This document shows, one piece after another, positions 28,040-36,468 of a DNA stretch of 64,000 nucleotides. Origin of the DNA: an uncultured Prevotellaceae bacterium (GTDB taxonomy: Bacteria > Bacteroidota > Bacteroidia > Bacteroidales > Bacteroidaceae). The stretch lies in the NCBI GenBank assembly GCA_945831805.1, contig CAMADY010000002.1:1-64000 (forward strand), read 5' to 3'. The position numbers were made by a program, and so were the translations under genes. Under the pieces are notes generated by a model, which was not told where the DNA came from, did not search any database, and saw nothing but the letters and a program-made list of their open reading frames with translations. Positions within the stretch are counted from its first letter, which is position 1, and every line of letters begins with the position of its first letter.

Positions 28040-28138
28040 CCTCATCGCTTGCTAGCTACACATTATTTATATATATAGGCATTCAGCCACACTTCTTCTT
28101 TAACAGGGGGAGTGTGGCTGAAGTCGTTAGGAGCCCCT
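28011..28138 (+). repeat. Direct duplication flanking the second toxin-antitoxin pair, left copy
   Basis: Begins in the last ten codons of the 68-residue gene and runs through the stop and terminator to GTTAGGAGCCCCT. The right copy is at 28941-29074. By eye the two match at about nine of ten positions over 120 bp, with a 5-base insertion near the left end of the right copy. Confidence 0.88.
28084..28120 (+). terminator. Terminator-like hairpin after the giant protein operon
   Basis: CAGCCACACT (28084-28093) pairs with AGTGTGGCTG (28111-28120) around a 17-nt loop. No long T run follows, so it may be an mRNA-end stabiliser or a factor-assisted terminator. Confidence 0.65.
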
Positions 28139-28207
28139 CCCCTGCCTTGCAGGCATCCCCTCCCGAGGGCGGGGAATAGTGGCTTGCACAAAATATCGCA
28201 GGAAATG

Positions 28208-28239
28208 TTTGGAGGTTTGAAAAATAATTTGTAATTTTG
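28208..28239 (+). promoter_or_regulatory. Promoter of the second toxin-antitoxin pair
   Basis: TTTG (28208-28211), 20 bp, TAATTTTG (28232-28239). The context GGAAATGTTTGGAGGTTTGA is very close to the promoters at 103-134 and 6322-6353. Confidence 0.75.
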
Positions 28240-28268
28240 CAAGCAGAAACATAAAAGAGTTGAGAATT

Positions 28269-28514
28269 ATGACAGCACTAACATTACAGTTTGAGGAAAA
28301 GATGTTTACTCATCTTAAAAGGAAAGCAGATGACATTGGATATAGTATTGATGCCTATATCATGTATCTGCTTGCTGCTGACTTTGATAAGACAGAGGAG
28401 AAGAAGTCTGAAGACAATATAGACACTTTGTTAGGTTCTATGCAGTTTCATAGTGGGGTGGTGCCTGTTACGGAGAATGGTAAGTGTGCCGTAGCAGAAA
28501 TGAAATATCTATAG
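28269..28514 (+). CDS. Antitoxin of the second PIN toxin-antitoxin pair
   Basis: An 81-residue protein starting MTALTLQFEEKMFTHLKRKA. The N-terminal strand followed by two helices (DDIGYSIDAYIMYLLAADF) fits a ribbon-helix-helix or RelB-type DNA-binding antitoxin; the C-terminal half (KKSEDNIDTLLGSM onward) would wrap the toxin. The ATG at 28269 is chosen over an in-frame TTG at 28260 because it gives the expected first strand. It lies 3 bp before the toxin gene. Confidence 0.78.
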   Translation: MTALTLQFEEKMFTHLKRKADDIGYSIDAYIMYLLAADFDKTEEKKSEDNIDTLLGSMQFHSGVVPVTENGKCAVAEMKYL

Positions 28515-28517
28515 GCT

Positions 28518-28931
28518 ATGAAGGTTTTTATAGATACGAACGTACTTTTGGATTTCATGTGCCAGCGTGCACCTTTCTACAAAGAAGTGTACGCCATTTT
28601 CAGAAAGGCGGCATTGCATGAGATAGATATTGTAGTCAGTGCTCTGACGATTGTCAATACACAATATACTGCGAGAAAGTATGGTCTTTCTTCGGAGGAT
28701 GTGTGTTCGGCTATCAGAAATATCCTGACTCTGATTTCCGTTTCTCCTATAGATGGTGAAATGGTGAAGCAGGCATATTCTATGCCCGACAAGGACAAGG
28801 AGGATGTCTTGCAGTTCTTATCTGCAAGGTCTGTTGATGCAGACATTATTGTCAGTCGCGATAAAAAGGGATTCTTAAACTCTCCTGTACCAGTGTTTAC
28901 TCCTCAGGAGTATCTTGTTCGTGAGCCTTGA
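28518..28931 (+). CDS. PIN-domain toxin of the second pair
   Basis: A 137-residue PIN protein: MKVFIDTNVLLDFMCQRAPF carries the first metal-binding Asp, DKEDVLQFLSA and VDADIIVSRDKKGFLNSPVP supply the later acidic residues. It is of a different PIN subgroup from the toxin at 5607-6017 (longer, with ADIIVSRD rather than LTVVTHN). It is translated right after its antitoxin. The pair lies between two direct copies of the duplicated terminator region. Confidence 0.85.
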   Translation: MKVFIDTNVLLDFMCQRAPFYKEVYAIFRKAALHEIDIVVSALTIVNTQYTARKYGLSSEDVCSAIRNILTLISVSPIDGEMVKQAYSMPDKDKEDVLQFLSARSVDADIIVSRDKKGFLNSPVPVFTPQEYLVREP

Positions 28932-28940
28932 TAGATCTTT

Positions 28941-29074
28941 GCTCCACATCTTCATCTGGAAACGATGAGTTCTAACCTCACCATTTGTTAGATACACATT
29001 ATTTATATATACAGGCAGTCAGCCATACTTCTTCTTCAACAGAGGGAGTGTGGCTGAAGTCGTTAGGAGCCCCT
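28941..29074 (+). repeat. Direct duplication flanking the second toxin-antitoxin pair, right copy
   Basis: Right copy of 28011-28138. It retains remnants of the last codons of the 68-residue gene (TTCATCTGG, then ACGATGAGTTCTAA) in the absence of the rest of that gene, and the terminator hairpin. Confidence 0.88.
29020..29056 (+). terminator. Terminator-like hairpin after the second toxin-antitoxin pair
   Basis: CAGCCATACT (29020-29029) pairs with AGTGTGGCTG (29047-29056). Relative to the left copy one C has become T, which turns a C-G pair into a U-G pair in RNA and keeps the stem. Confidence 0.65.
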
Positions 29075-29255
29075 GCCTTTTGGGAAAAGGGGTCATGGGA
29101 TAAAAAGAAAAATTAATGGGACTATCTACAACTTGACTCCCATTAAAGAGACGCTTCGCTGAAACGAAAATTAATCGCAAATTAATCGTGAATTTTTCGG
29201 AAATTATTAAATCATATGTCAGTTTGCCGCGTATTGAAGCAAGCGTCATCGGTCT

Positions 29256-29678
29256 CTATCGTTTCCGCTTAGCGCAGTCAGGGCAGATACCTTTGATGAT
29301 GTACTCGGCTTCGCGAACCTGGAAGCCTTCGGGGATTGGAACTTCGGGTATCTCGACGCTCTCCAGACAGTAGGTGTGATGGCAGACGATGCAGGTGAGG
29401 TGGACGTGACCGTGGTGATGATGGTGGTCGGAGCAGTGGCAAACGCAGTATTTCTGTATGCCGGAGCCATCGTCTATAAGATGCAGAAGTCCCTTTTCCG
29501 CAAACAGTGTCAGTGTGCGGAAAAGGGATGAGTTGTCCATAGTGGGCAGTACGCCCGCCATATCGAGAAGCGAGAAGGCTCCGTTCATCTTTGCGAATGC
29601 CTTCATCACGAGGATGCGGTTGGCGGTGACACGGATGCCGAGGCTTGTCAGGGTTTCTTCGTAGTCTGTGTGAGTCAT
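29256..29678 (-). CDS. Fur-family metal-responsive repressor
   Basis: A 140-residue Fur-like regulator. The winged helix covers about residues 1-85 (LGIRVTANRILVMKAFAKMN, then NSSLFRTLTLFAEKGLLHLI). The dimerisation half has HHHHHGHVHLTCIVCH and near the end CPDCAKRKR, giving two CxxC pairs as in Fur proteins with a structural zinc. Whether it senses iron, zinc or peroxide cannot be decided. It is transcribed toward the toxin-antitoxin region, about 30 bp after cysK; it may share that transcript. Confidence 0.88.
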   Translation of the reverse strand: MTHTDYEETLTSLGIRVTANRILVMKAFAKMNGAFSLLDMAGVLPTMDNSSLFRTLTLFAEKGLLHLIDDGSGIQKYCVCHCSDHHHHHGHVHLTCIVCHHTYCLESVEIPEVPIPEGFQVREAEYIIKGICPDCAKRKR

Positions 29679-29712
29679 GTATTTTCTCTTCGTTCTTCAC
29701 TCATAACTTATA

Positions 29713-30657
29713 TTACAGTGGGTATTCGTCGAAGGCGAAGAGTACGGTTGAGAGGTATCGTTCGCCGGTATCTGGGAGGAGGGCGACGATCTTCTTGCCC
29801 TTGTTCTCCGGACGCTTGGCGAGGAGCTGTGCACCGTATGCTGCCGCACCGGAAGAGATACCGACGAGGAGTCCTTCCTGCTGTGCGAGCTCACGGCCAG
29901 TGCGGATAGCATCATCGCTGTCGATGTCGAGAACCTCGTCAATGAGGTCGCCGTTGTATGTCTTAGGAACGAATCCCGCACCGATGCCCTGTATCTTATG
30001 AGGACCGCTTGGCTGACCGTTCAGCACTGCTGAGGTAGAAGGCTCCACGGCATATACCTTTATGTCAGGATTCTGCTCCTTGAGGTACTTCGCGATGCCG
30101 CTGACGGTGCCGCCGGTACCAACGCCAGCCACGAAGATGTCTATATCGCCAGCGGTCTGCTTCCACAGCTCAGGACCAGTCGTAGCATAGTGCTTTGCTG
30201 GGTTTGCGGGATTCTCAAATTGCTGGAGTATAACGGCGCCAGGTATGGAGTCGCGCAGCTCTTCGGCAGCCTTGATGGCACCAGCCATTCCCTCCTTGCC
30301 GCTTGTCAGTCGCACCTCTGCACCATACGCCTTCACGAGGTTGCGGCGCTCGATGGACATCGTCTCAGGCATTGTCAGTATGAGGTGATAGCCCTTTACG
30401 GCACTGACGAGTGCGAGGCCCACGCCGGTGTTGCCTGATGTAGGCTCAATGATTGTAGCGCCTGGCTTCAGGATGCCCTTCTGCTCTGCATCCTCTATCA
30501 TGGCGAGTGCGATACGATCCTTCACGCTTCCGCCTGGGTTGAAAAACTCCACCTTTGCGATGATTGGTGTCTCCAGTCCTTTCTGTGCTGAGAACTTATT
30601 GAGTTCGAGGAGCGGTGTGTTGCCTACCAGCTCCGTAAGTGATTTTGCTATTGCCAT
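29713..30657 (-). CDS. cysK: Cysteine synthase A
   Basis: A 314-residue PLP enzyme making cysteine from O-acetylserine and sulfide. The PLP lysine is Lys46 in [10 protein letters not shown], the substrate loop is [12 protein letters not shown], and [11 protein letters not shown] binds the phosphate. Length is typical. A -7 box TAATTTTG lies on the minus strand at 30724-30717, with no clear -33. The metY-like gene lies directly upstream on the same strand, which groups the two sulfide-assimilating enzymes. Confidence 0.94.
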   Translation of the reverse strand: MAIAKSLTELVGNTPLLELNKFSAQKGLETPIIAKVEFFNPGGSVKDRIALAMIEDAEQKGILKPGATIIEPTSGNTGVGLALVSAVKGYHLILTMPETMSIERRNLVKAYGAEVRLTSGKEGMAGAIKAAEELRDSIPGAVILQQFENPANPAKHYATTGPELWKQTAGDIDIFVAGVGTGGTVSGIAKYLKEQNPDIKVYAVEPSTSAVLNGQPSGPHKIQGIGAGFVPKTYNGDLIDEVLDIDSDDAIRTGRELAQQEGLLVGISSGAAAYGAQLLAKRPENKGKKIVALLPDTGERYLSTVLFAFDEYPL

Positions 30658-30794
30658 AGTTTTGTTCCTTTCCTTATTTTTTTGTTTGTGTATTTATCTT
30701 TGTCTTGTTTCGTTTGCAAAATTACAAAATAATCTTGATATCTGACAGAAAACATCAGAAAATTTATCAGAAAATTTAATTTCTCCTTTTTTCT

Positions 30795-30840
30795 CGAAGC
30801 GGAGGGGGTGCAAGGACTATTGAGCTGAGTGAGGGGCTCC
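30795..30840 (-). repeat. GC-rich repeat directly after the metY-like stop codon
   Basis: Plus strand starts CGAAGCGGAGGGGGTGCAAG and ends GAGGGGCTCC, abutting the stop codon at 30841. A close copy (starting CGAAGCGGAGGGGGTGCAAA, ending GAGGGGCTCC) lies in frame inside the TrmH-like gene at 56202-56246. Confidence 0.8.
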
Positions 30841-32130
30841 TTATATTTGCGCAAACGCCTGATCGAGGTCTGCAATGATGTCGTCGATGTGCTCCACGCC
30901 GATGGATAGGCGGACGGTAGCAGGCGTGATGTGCTGCTGTCCGAGCTCCTCTGGCGAAAGCTGCGAGTGTGTCGTTGTGTAAGGGTGAATCACGAGTGAC
31001 TTCACGTCAGCCACGTTAGCCAGCAGCGAGAATATCTTCAGCGAGTCGATGAACTTCCAGGCTTCCTTCTCGCCGCCCTTTATCTCGAAGGTGAAGATGG
31101 AGCCGGCACCCTTCGGGAAGTATTTGTTGTAGAGCTCGTGCGATGGGTGAGAAGCTACGGCAGGGTGGTTAACCTTCGCCACCTTAGGATTGCTCTCAAG
31201 ATACTTCACCACCTTCAGCGCATTCTCCACGTGGCGCTCAATGCGGAGCGGGAGAGACTCTACACCCTGAAGCAGAATCCATGCGTTGAATGGGGATATG
31301 GTGGCACCGGTATCGCGGAGAATGACAGCACGGATACGTGTCACGAAGGCTGCTGCTCCTGCCACGTCAGCGAAGATTGCGCCATGGTAGGATGGGTCGG
31401 GCTTTGCTATCGTCGGGTACTTGTCGGCATTAGCCTTCCAGTCGAACCTACCACCGTCAACGATAACGCCGCCGAGCGATGAGCCGTGGCCGCCGATGAA
31501 CTTCGTGGCAGAGTGGACCACGATGTCTGCGCCATGCTCAAGAGGGCGTGCCACGATAGGTCCGAAGGTGTTGTCAACGATGAATACAATGTTATGTCTG
31601 TGTGCTACCTCAGCCACGGCATCGAGGTTCGTGACGTCAGCGTTAGGATTGCCGAAGGTCTCGGCGTAGATAACCTTCGTGTTCGGCTGGATTGCAGCCT
31701 CAAGAGCCACCGGGTCGTTGACATTGACGATGGTGTTCGTCACTCCCTGATTGGCGAGAGTATGGGTGATGAGGTTGTAGCTACCACCGTAGAGATTGTC
31801 TGCCGCAACGATATGATCGCCTGCCAGCACGATGTTCTGAAGTGCGTAGGTCACGGCAGCAGCACCGCTGGCTACTGCAAGTCCCGCCACACCACCTTCG
31901 AGGGCAGCCACACGCTCTTCGAATACCGCCTGTGTGGAGTTCGTCAGACGGCCGTAGATGTTTCCCGCATCACGAAGTCCGAAGCGGTCGGCAGCGTGCT
32001 GGGAGTTGTGGAACACGTATGATGTGGTCTGGTAGATAGGTACTGCACGTGAATCTGTTGTCGGGTCAGCCTGTTCCTGGCCTACGTGGAGTGCGAGTGT
32101 CTCGATGTGAAGTTTGTTCTGTGTACTCAT
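30841..32130 (-). CDS. metY: O-acetylhomoserine sulfhydrylase, MetY type
   Basis: A 429-residue Cys/Met metabolism PLP enzyme making homocysteine from O-acetylhomoserine and sulfide. Marks are LHIETLALHVGQEQADPTTD, YQTTSYVF, YGRLTNSTQAVFEERVAALE and the PLP lysine in VVHSATKFIGGHG. Length fits MetY (about 430) rather than MetB or MetC (about 380). Its promoter is at 32174-32204; the Lrp-like regulator gene is divergent from it, and regulation of metY by that protein is plausible. Confidence 0.9.
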   Translation of the reverse strand: MSTQNKLHIETLALHVGQEQADPTTDSRAVPIYQTTSYVFHNSQHAADRFGLRDAGNIYGRLTNSTQAVFEERVAALEGGVAGLAVASGAAAVTYALQNIVLAGDHIVAADNLYGGSYNLITHTLANQGVTNTIVNVNDPVALEAAIQPNTKVIYAETFGNPNADVTNLDAVAEVAHRHNIVFIVDNTFGPIVARPLEHGADIVVHSATKFIGGHGSSLGGVIVDGGRFDWKANADKYPTIAKPDPSYHGAIFADVAGAAAFVTRIRAVILRDTGATISPFNAWILLQGVESLPLRIERHVENALKVVKYLESNPKVAKVNHPAVASHPSHELYNKYFPKGAGSIFTFEIKGGEKEAWKFIDSLKIFSLLANVADVKSLVIHPYTTTHSQLSPEELGQQHITPATVRLSIGVEHIDDIIADLDQAFAQI

Positions 32131-32173
32131 AAGTCTATTCCTTTCTTTTAAAGTTATTGTTGTTTTCTGAGTG

Positions 32174-32204
32174 CAAAGTTACAACATTTTGAAAAAGATT
32201 CCAA
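32174..32204 (-). promoter_or_regulatory. Promoter of the metY-like gene
   Basis: Minus strand: TTGG (32204-32201), 19 bp, TAACTTTG (32181-32174). It is back to back with the Lrp promoter at 32210-32240. Confidence 0.6.
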
Positions 32205-32209
32205 GAAGT

Positions 32210-32240
32210 TTTGAAATTTCAGAAAAAAACACTAACTTTG
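32210..32240 (+). promoter_or_regulatory. Promoter of the Lrp-like gene
   Basis: TTTG (32210-32213), 19 bp, TAACTTTG (32233-32240). The leader to 32365 is about 115 nt. Confidence 0.75.
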
Positions 32241-32364
32241 TACCCGAAAACAAAAAAGAAACGCCTGAAAGAGGTATTCGGAAGTGGTATTTTGCAGAAT
32301 AATATTCTACAGACCGCAGAATGATAGAAAAATCGTCTATGAAACATGGTAAAACAGAGATAAA

Positions 32365-32829
32365 ATGAACGGCAGTCTCGACGAAATAGATGTAAAGATA
32401 CTTTCTCTGCTGCAGGATGACTCCCGCCTGACGAACAAGGAGCTTGCAGCAAAGATACACCTCTCGCCAACGCCTACCTTCGAGCGAGTCAAGCGCCTGG
32501 AGCGTGAGGGCTACATACAGAAGTACATGGCGGTGCTCGATGCGGAGAAGATAAACCGCGGATTCATAGCCTTCTGCAACCTCAGGATGAAGCAGCACTC
32601 CTACGAGAATGGCACGCGCATCATGGAGGCGGTGCAGGAGATTCCTGAGATAGTGGAGTGCTACAACATCTCCGGCGACTACGACTTCATGCTGAAGATA
32701 TACGTCCAGGACATGAAGAGCTATCAGGATTTCGTGATGAAGATTCTCGGAGAGCTCGACTGCATAGGTTCCCTCAACAGCTTCTTCGTGCTCGGTGAGG
32801 TGAAGAACTCGCACCAACTGCCTATATAG
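32365..32829 (+). CDS. Lrp/AsnC-family transcriptional regulator
   Basis: A 154-residue regulator: N-terminal helix-turn-helix (LDEIDVKILSLLQDDSRLTN, then SPTPTFERVKRLEREGYI) and a C-terminal ligand-binding RAM domain (IVECYNISGDYDFMLKIYV). These proteins usually respond to amino acids. It is divergent from the metY-like gene with back-to-back promoters, so that gene is the likely target. Confidence 0.92.
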   Translation: MNGSLDEIDVKILSLLQDDSRLTNKELAAKIHLSPTPTFERVKRLEREGYIQKYMAVLDAEKINRGFIAFCNLRMKQHSYENGTRIMEAVQEIPEIVECYNISGDYDFMLKIYVQDMKSYQDFVMKILGELDCIGSLNSFFVLGEVKNSHQLPI

Positions 32830-32854
32830 TGCCTGTTTTCCGGCAGCCTATACG

Positions 32855-33000
32855 ATGCTTTTTGTCAGCTGCCTGGATAAAGATGCTTTGCCTGCAGACT
32901 GTACGAAGTCGTTCGTCTGCACTCAGACAATGTTTCGTTAGCACTCAGACAGTGTTTCGCCAGCACTCAGACGATGTTTCGCCAGCACCCGGACAACGCA
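32855..33000. repeat. 22-bp period tandem repeat, array 2
   Basis: Three clear 22-bp units start at 32919, 32941 and 32963, each beginning GCACTCAGAC and continuing TGTTTCG; a partial unit starts at 32985. Degenerate units with ATGCTTT at 32855 and 32883 extend the array upstream. It fills most of the gap between the Lrp gene and the S41 protease gene. Units abut without unique spacers, so it is not a CRISPR array. Confidence 0.8.
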
Positions 33001-33048
33001 GAACCGATAATGATATCACTACTATATATATAATATTGTATAATAAAA

Positions 33049-34644
33049 ATGCAACGCTTACTTCAGATAATAGTGGCGTTAGTCATGGCACTTGCCATAC
33101 TTCCAGCCCGTTCACAGATGCGCATGAACCTCGGCAACGACTCTCCTTTGCAGAAACTCGCCATAGCGCACATGTACATTTCGAACCTCTACGTTGATAG
33201 CGTTGACGACAAGAAGCTTGCCGAAGATGCCATCCGCGGCATGATAGAGAAGCTCGACCCGCACTCCGCCTATTCCACACCGAAGGAGGTTAAGGCGTTC
33301 AACGAACCCCTGCAGGGCAACTTCGAGGGTGTCGGCGTGCAGTTCAACATGCTTGAGGACACGCTCCTCGTCGTCCAGACCATCACCGACGGTCCGTCAG
33401 AGAAGGTCGGCATCCTTGCCGGCGACCGCTTCGTTAACGTCAACGACACCGCCATCGCTGGCGTGAAGATGTCGAAGGAAGACATCATGCGCCGCCTCCG
33501 TGGCCCTAAGGGTACTAAGGTAAGGATCGGCGTGAAGCGCAGTGGCATCAAGGACATCATCTACTTCACCGTAACTCGCGACAAGATACCTCTCAACACC
33601 GTCGATGCTACCTACCTGATACGTCCCGGCGTGGGCTACGTACGCCTCGGCAGCTTCGGTGCCACGTCGCACCAGGAGGTCGTCGATGCCATCAACAAGC
33701 TGCGCAGCCAGGGCATGCGGGACCTCATCCTCGACCTCCAGGACAATGGCGGCGGCTACCTTAACGCTGCTGCCGACATCCTCAACGAATTCCTTGAGGA
33801 GGGCGACCTGCTGGTATATACGCAGGGTAGGGTGATGAAGCGCCAGGAGTTCAGGGCTCGCGGCAACGGCATCTTCCGCAACGGACGCATCGTGGTGCTG
33901 ATAAACGAGTTCTCGGCATCGGCATCGGAGATTGTCTCCGGAGCCATACAGGACCAGGATCGTGGCATCGTCGTGGGTCGCCGCTCGTTCGGCAAGGGTA
34001 CGGTTCAGCGCCCTGTTGACCTTCCCGACGGCTCTATGATACGCCTCACCGTAGCCCGCTACTACACACCGAGCGGCCGCTGCATCCAGAAGGCTTACGA
34101 GAAGGGCAGGAAGGACGACTACGACCACGACATAGACAACCGCTACAAGCACGGCGAGTTCACCTGTGCCGACAGCATTCACTTCGCCGACTCGCTGAAG
34201 TACAAGACTCTGAAGCAGGGCAGGACGGTCTATGGCGGTGGTGGCATCATGCCGGACTACTTCGTGCCGCTCGACACTACGCGCTATACGAAGTACCATC
34301 GCGAGCTCTCCGCAAAGAGCGTCATCATCAATGCCAACCTTCGCTATGCGGAGAAGAACCGCAAGGCGCTGCTGAAGAAGTACGGCAAGGACGTGGAGAC
34401 GGGCTTCAAGGCGTTCAATGCGGACTATCAGGTGCCTGAGGCACTGCTCGACGAGATCTTCGAAGAGGGCAGGAAGCAGAAGGTGGAGCCAAAGGAAGGC
34501 GAGGATCTGGAAAAGACCCGCCGACAGATTGCGCTGCAGCTAAAAGCCTTAATAGCAAGAGACTTGTGGACGATGACGGAATATTTCCGTGTCATAAACG
34601 AGGAGAGCGATGCCGTAAAATGTGCTTTAGAGCAGCTTAAATGA
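33049..34644 (+). CDS. S41 C-terminal processing protease
   Basis: A 531-residue periplasmic protease of the CtpA/Prc type. It has a signal peptide (about residues 1-22, MQRLLQIIVALVMALAILPA), an N-terminal helical part, a PDZ domain (about 85-165, FEGVGVQF and GPSEKVGILAGDRF), and the S41 core: GYVRLGSFGATSHQEV, LILDLQDNGGGYL, the catalytic Ser in FSASASEIVSGA and the Lys in SFGKGTVQRPV. The C-terminal 130 residues are charged and helical. The 22-bp array lies immediately upstream; no clear promoter was seen closer than the Lrp gene. Confidence 0.92.
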   Translation: MQRLLQIIVALVMALAILPARSQMRMNLGNDSPLQKLAIAHMYISNLYVDSVDDKKLAEDAIRGMIEKLDPHSAYSTPKEVKAFNEPLQGNFEGVGVQFNMLEDTLLVVQTITDGPSEKVGILAGDRFVNVNDTAIAGVKMSKEDIMRRLRGPKGTKVRIGVKRSGIKDIIYFTVTRDKIPLNTVDATYLIRPGVGYVRLGSFGATSHQEVVDAINKLRSQGMRDLILDLQDNGGGYLNAAADILNEFLEEGDLLVYTQGRVMKRQEFRARGNGIFRNGRIVVLINEFSASASEIVSGAIQDQDRGIVVGRRSFGKGTVQRPVDLPDGSMIRLTVARYYTPSGRCIQKAYEKGRKDDYDHDIDNRYKHGEFTCADSIHFADSLKYKTLKQGRTVYGGGGIMPDYFVPLDTTRYTKYHRELSAKSVIINANLRYAEKNRKALLKKYGKDVETGFKAFNADYQVPEALLDEIFEEGRKQKVEPKEGEDLEKTRRQIALQLKALIARDLWTMTEYFRVINEESDAVKCALEQLK

Positions 34645-34725
34645 CGAAAAGCGCTTGATTTTCGCTAATTTAATGCACAATAATACGAGTTTTGTGCACA
34701 AAGTATTACAATTTTATCAAAAAAA

Positions 34726-34757
34726 TTTGGTCAATTCGAATAATTAGAGTAATTTTG
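34726..34757 (+). promoter_or_regulatory. Promoter of acpP
   Basis: TTTG (34726-34729), 20 bp, TAATTTTG (34750-34757). The leader is about 105 nt. Confidence 0.78.
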
Positions 34758-34869
34758 CACCCGAAATCAGAGGTGTGCACCATAAAGTGCTCTTCGCAAG
34801 GTGTATTCACGATGGTTTCATGAAGCTTAAAATCAGACAATTCATTATTAATTAAATTATCAAAACATT

Positions 34870-35106
34870 ATGTCAGAAATTGAATCAAAAGTAGTAGAGA
34901 TTATCGTTGACAAGCTGGGTGTTGACGCAGCAGAGGTAAAGGCAGAGGCATCTTTCACAAATGACCTCGGTGCAGACTCTCTTGACACTGTAGAGCTCAT
35001 CATGGAGCTTGAGAAGGAGTTCGGTGTAACAATTCCAGACTCTGACGCAGAGAAGATCCAGACTGTAGGTGACGCTATTGCTTACATCGAGAACGCTAGC
35101 AAGTAA
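34870..35106 (+). CDS. acpP: Acyl carrier protein
   Basis: A 78-residue acidic carrier of fatty acid synthesis. The phosphopantetheine serine is Ser37 in [12 protein letters not shown]. Length and sequence are typical. It has its own promoter, and a hairpin with T-rich tract separates it from fabF, so acpP can be expressed above fabF. Confidence 0.97.
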   Translation: MSEIESKVVEIIVDKLGVDAAEVKAEASFTNDLGADSLDTVELIMELEKEFGVTIPDSDAEKIQTVGDAIAYIENASK

Positions 35107-35138
35107 TCCTTGTTGACGTTACGATAAAAATATCATGG

Positions 35139-35185
35139 GTGATGAGAGGTGGATGATGTTCACCCTTCATCACCTTATTTTTTTA
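35139..35185 (+). terminator. Terminator or attenuator between acpP and fabF
   Basis: GGTGATGA (35139-35146) pairs with TCATCACC (35167-35174), followed by TTATTTTTTTATTT. Partial read-through would supply fabF. Confidence 0.7.
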
Positions 35186-35208
35186 TTTCTAACAGATAAG
35201 ATTTTTTT

Positions 35209-36468
35209 ATGGAATTAAAGAGAGTAGTAGTAACAGGCATGGGCGCTGTTACACCACTTGGTAACTCTGCAGAGGAGACATGGCAGAACATGCTCAACGG
35301 CGTTAGCGGCGCTGCAGAGATAAAGCAGATTGATGCTACAAGATACAAGACACAGTTCGCTTGTGAGGTGAAGGACTTCGACGCTTCAAAGTGGATTGAC
35401 CGCAAGGAACTTCGTAAGATGGACAAGTTCTGTCAGTTCGCCATGGCTGCTGCACAGATGGCAGTAGAAGACTCTGCAATGGATCTTGAGACAGTCAACA
35501 AGGACCGCGTCGGCGTTATCTTCGGTGTTGGCATCGGCGGTCTCCACACCATGCAGGAAGAGCTCGAGTATTACTCAGACCACAAGGACACTCCTAAGTT
35601 CGGTCCTTTCTTCATCCCAAAGATGATCGGCGACATCGCACCTGGTCAGATCTCCATCAAGTACGGTTTCCACGGACCAAACTACGCAACGACATCTGCG
35701 TGTGCTTCTTCAAGCAACGCTCTTGCCGACGCTTTCAACCTCATCCGTCTCGGTAAGGCAAACGTAATAGTAAGCGGTGGCTCTGAGGCTGTCATCACAG
35801 ACCCGGGTCTCGGTGGCTTCTGCTCTATGCATGCCCTCTCTACCCGCAACGATGAGCCACAGAAGGCAAGCCGTCCGTTCTCTGCAAGCCGCGATGGCTT
35901 CGTAATGGGCGAGGGTGCTGCCTGCCTCATCCTTGAGGAGCTCGAGCACGCTAAGGCTCGTGGCGCAAAGATATACTGCGAGATGGTTGGTGCTGGTATG
36001 TCGGCTGACGCTCACCACATTACAGCTTCTCACCCAGAAGGTCTCGGTGCGAAGATCGTAATGTCTGAGGCTCTCGCTGACGCTGAGATGAAGCCAGAGG
36101 ACATCGACTACATCAACGTTCACGGTACATCAACTCCTGTTGGTGACATCTCTGAGGCTAAGGCTATCAAGGATCTCTTCGGAGACGCTGCCTACAAGCT
36201 CAACATCTCTTCTACCAAGTCTATGACAGGTCACCTCCTCGGTGCTGCAGGTGCCATTGAGGCTATGGCTTGCGTAAAGGCTGTTCAGGAGGATATCGTT
36301 CCTCCAACAATCAACCACGAAGATGGTGATGAGGATCCGGAGATTGACTACAACATGAACTTCACCTTCAACAAGGCTCAGAAGCGTGAAGTACGTGCTG
36401 CTCTCAGCAACACCTTCGGATTCGGTGGACATAACGCTTGCGTAATTTTCAAGAAGTATGCTGAATAA
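35209..36468 (+). CDS. fabF: 3-oxoacyl-ACP synthase II
   Basis: A 419-residue condensing enzyme of fatty acid elongation. The active-site cysteine is Cys165 in TTSACASSSNALADAF; the two histidines are in NVHGTSTPVGD and TGHLLGAAGAIEA. Length and ends are typical of FabF. Its stop codon overlaps the start of rnc by 11 bp, so the order acpP-fabF-rnc matches the common bacterial cluster. Confidence 0.96.
   Translation: MELKRVVVTGMGAVTPLGNSAEETWQNMLNGVSGAAEIKQIDATRYKTQFACEVKDFDASKWIDRKELRKMDKFCQFAMAAAQMAVEDSAMDLETVNKDRVGVIFGVGIGGLHTMQEELEYYSDHKDTPKFGPFFIPKMIGDIAPGQISIKYGFHGPNYATTSACASSSNALADAFNLIRLGKANVIVSGGSEAVITDPGLGGFCSMHALSTRNDEPQKASRPFSASRDGFVMGEGAACLILEELEHAKARGAKIYCEMVGAGMSADAHHITASHPEGLGAKIVMSEALADAEMKPEDIDYINVHGTSTPVGDISEAKAIKDLFGDAAYKLNISSTKSMTGHLLGAAGAIEAMACVKAVQEDIVPPTINHEDGDEDPEIDYNMNFTFNKAQKREVRAALSNTFGFGGHNACVIFKKYAE

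Larger units (their letters stand above)
28932..29255. other. Intergenic region between toxin gene and fur
   Basis: No gene visible. It holds the right copy of the duplicated region (28941-29074), a CCCCTGCCTTTTGGGAAAAG repeat-like segment (about 29071-29095), and near 29160-29210 an ATTAATCG/AATTTTTC stretch similar to intergenic DNA at 5495-5520 and 59265-59310. Confidence 0.5.

Noticed and set aside
32919-33000. Possible CRISPR array
   Set aside because: Units are 22 bp, abut each other without unique spacers and no cas gene is near. The same applies to 59109-59196.
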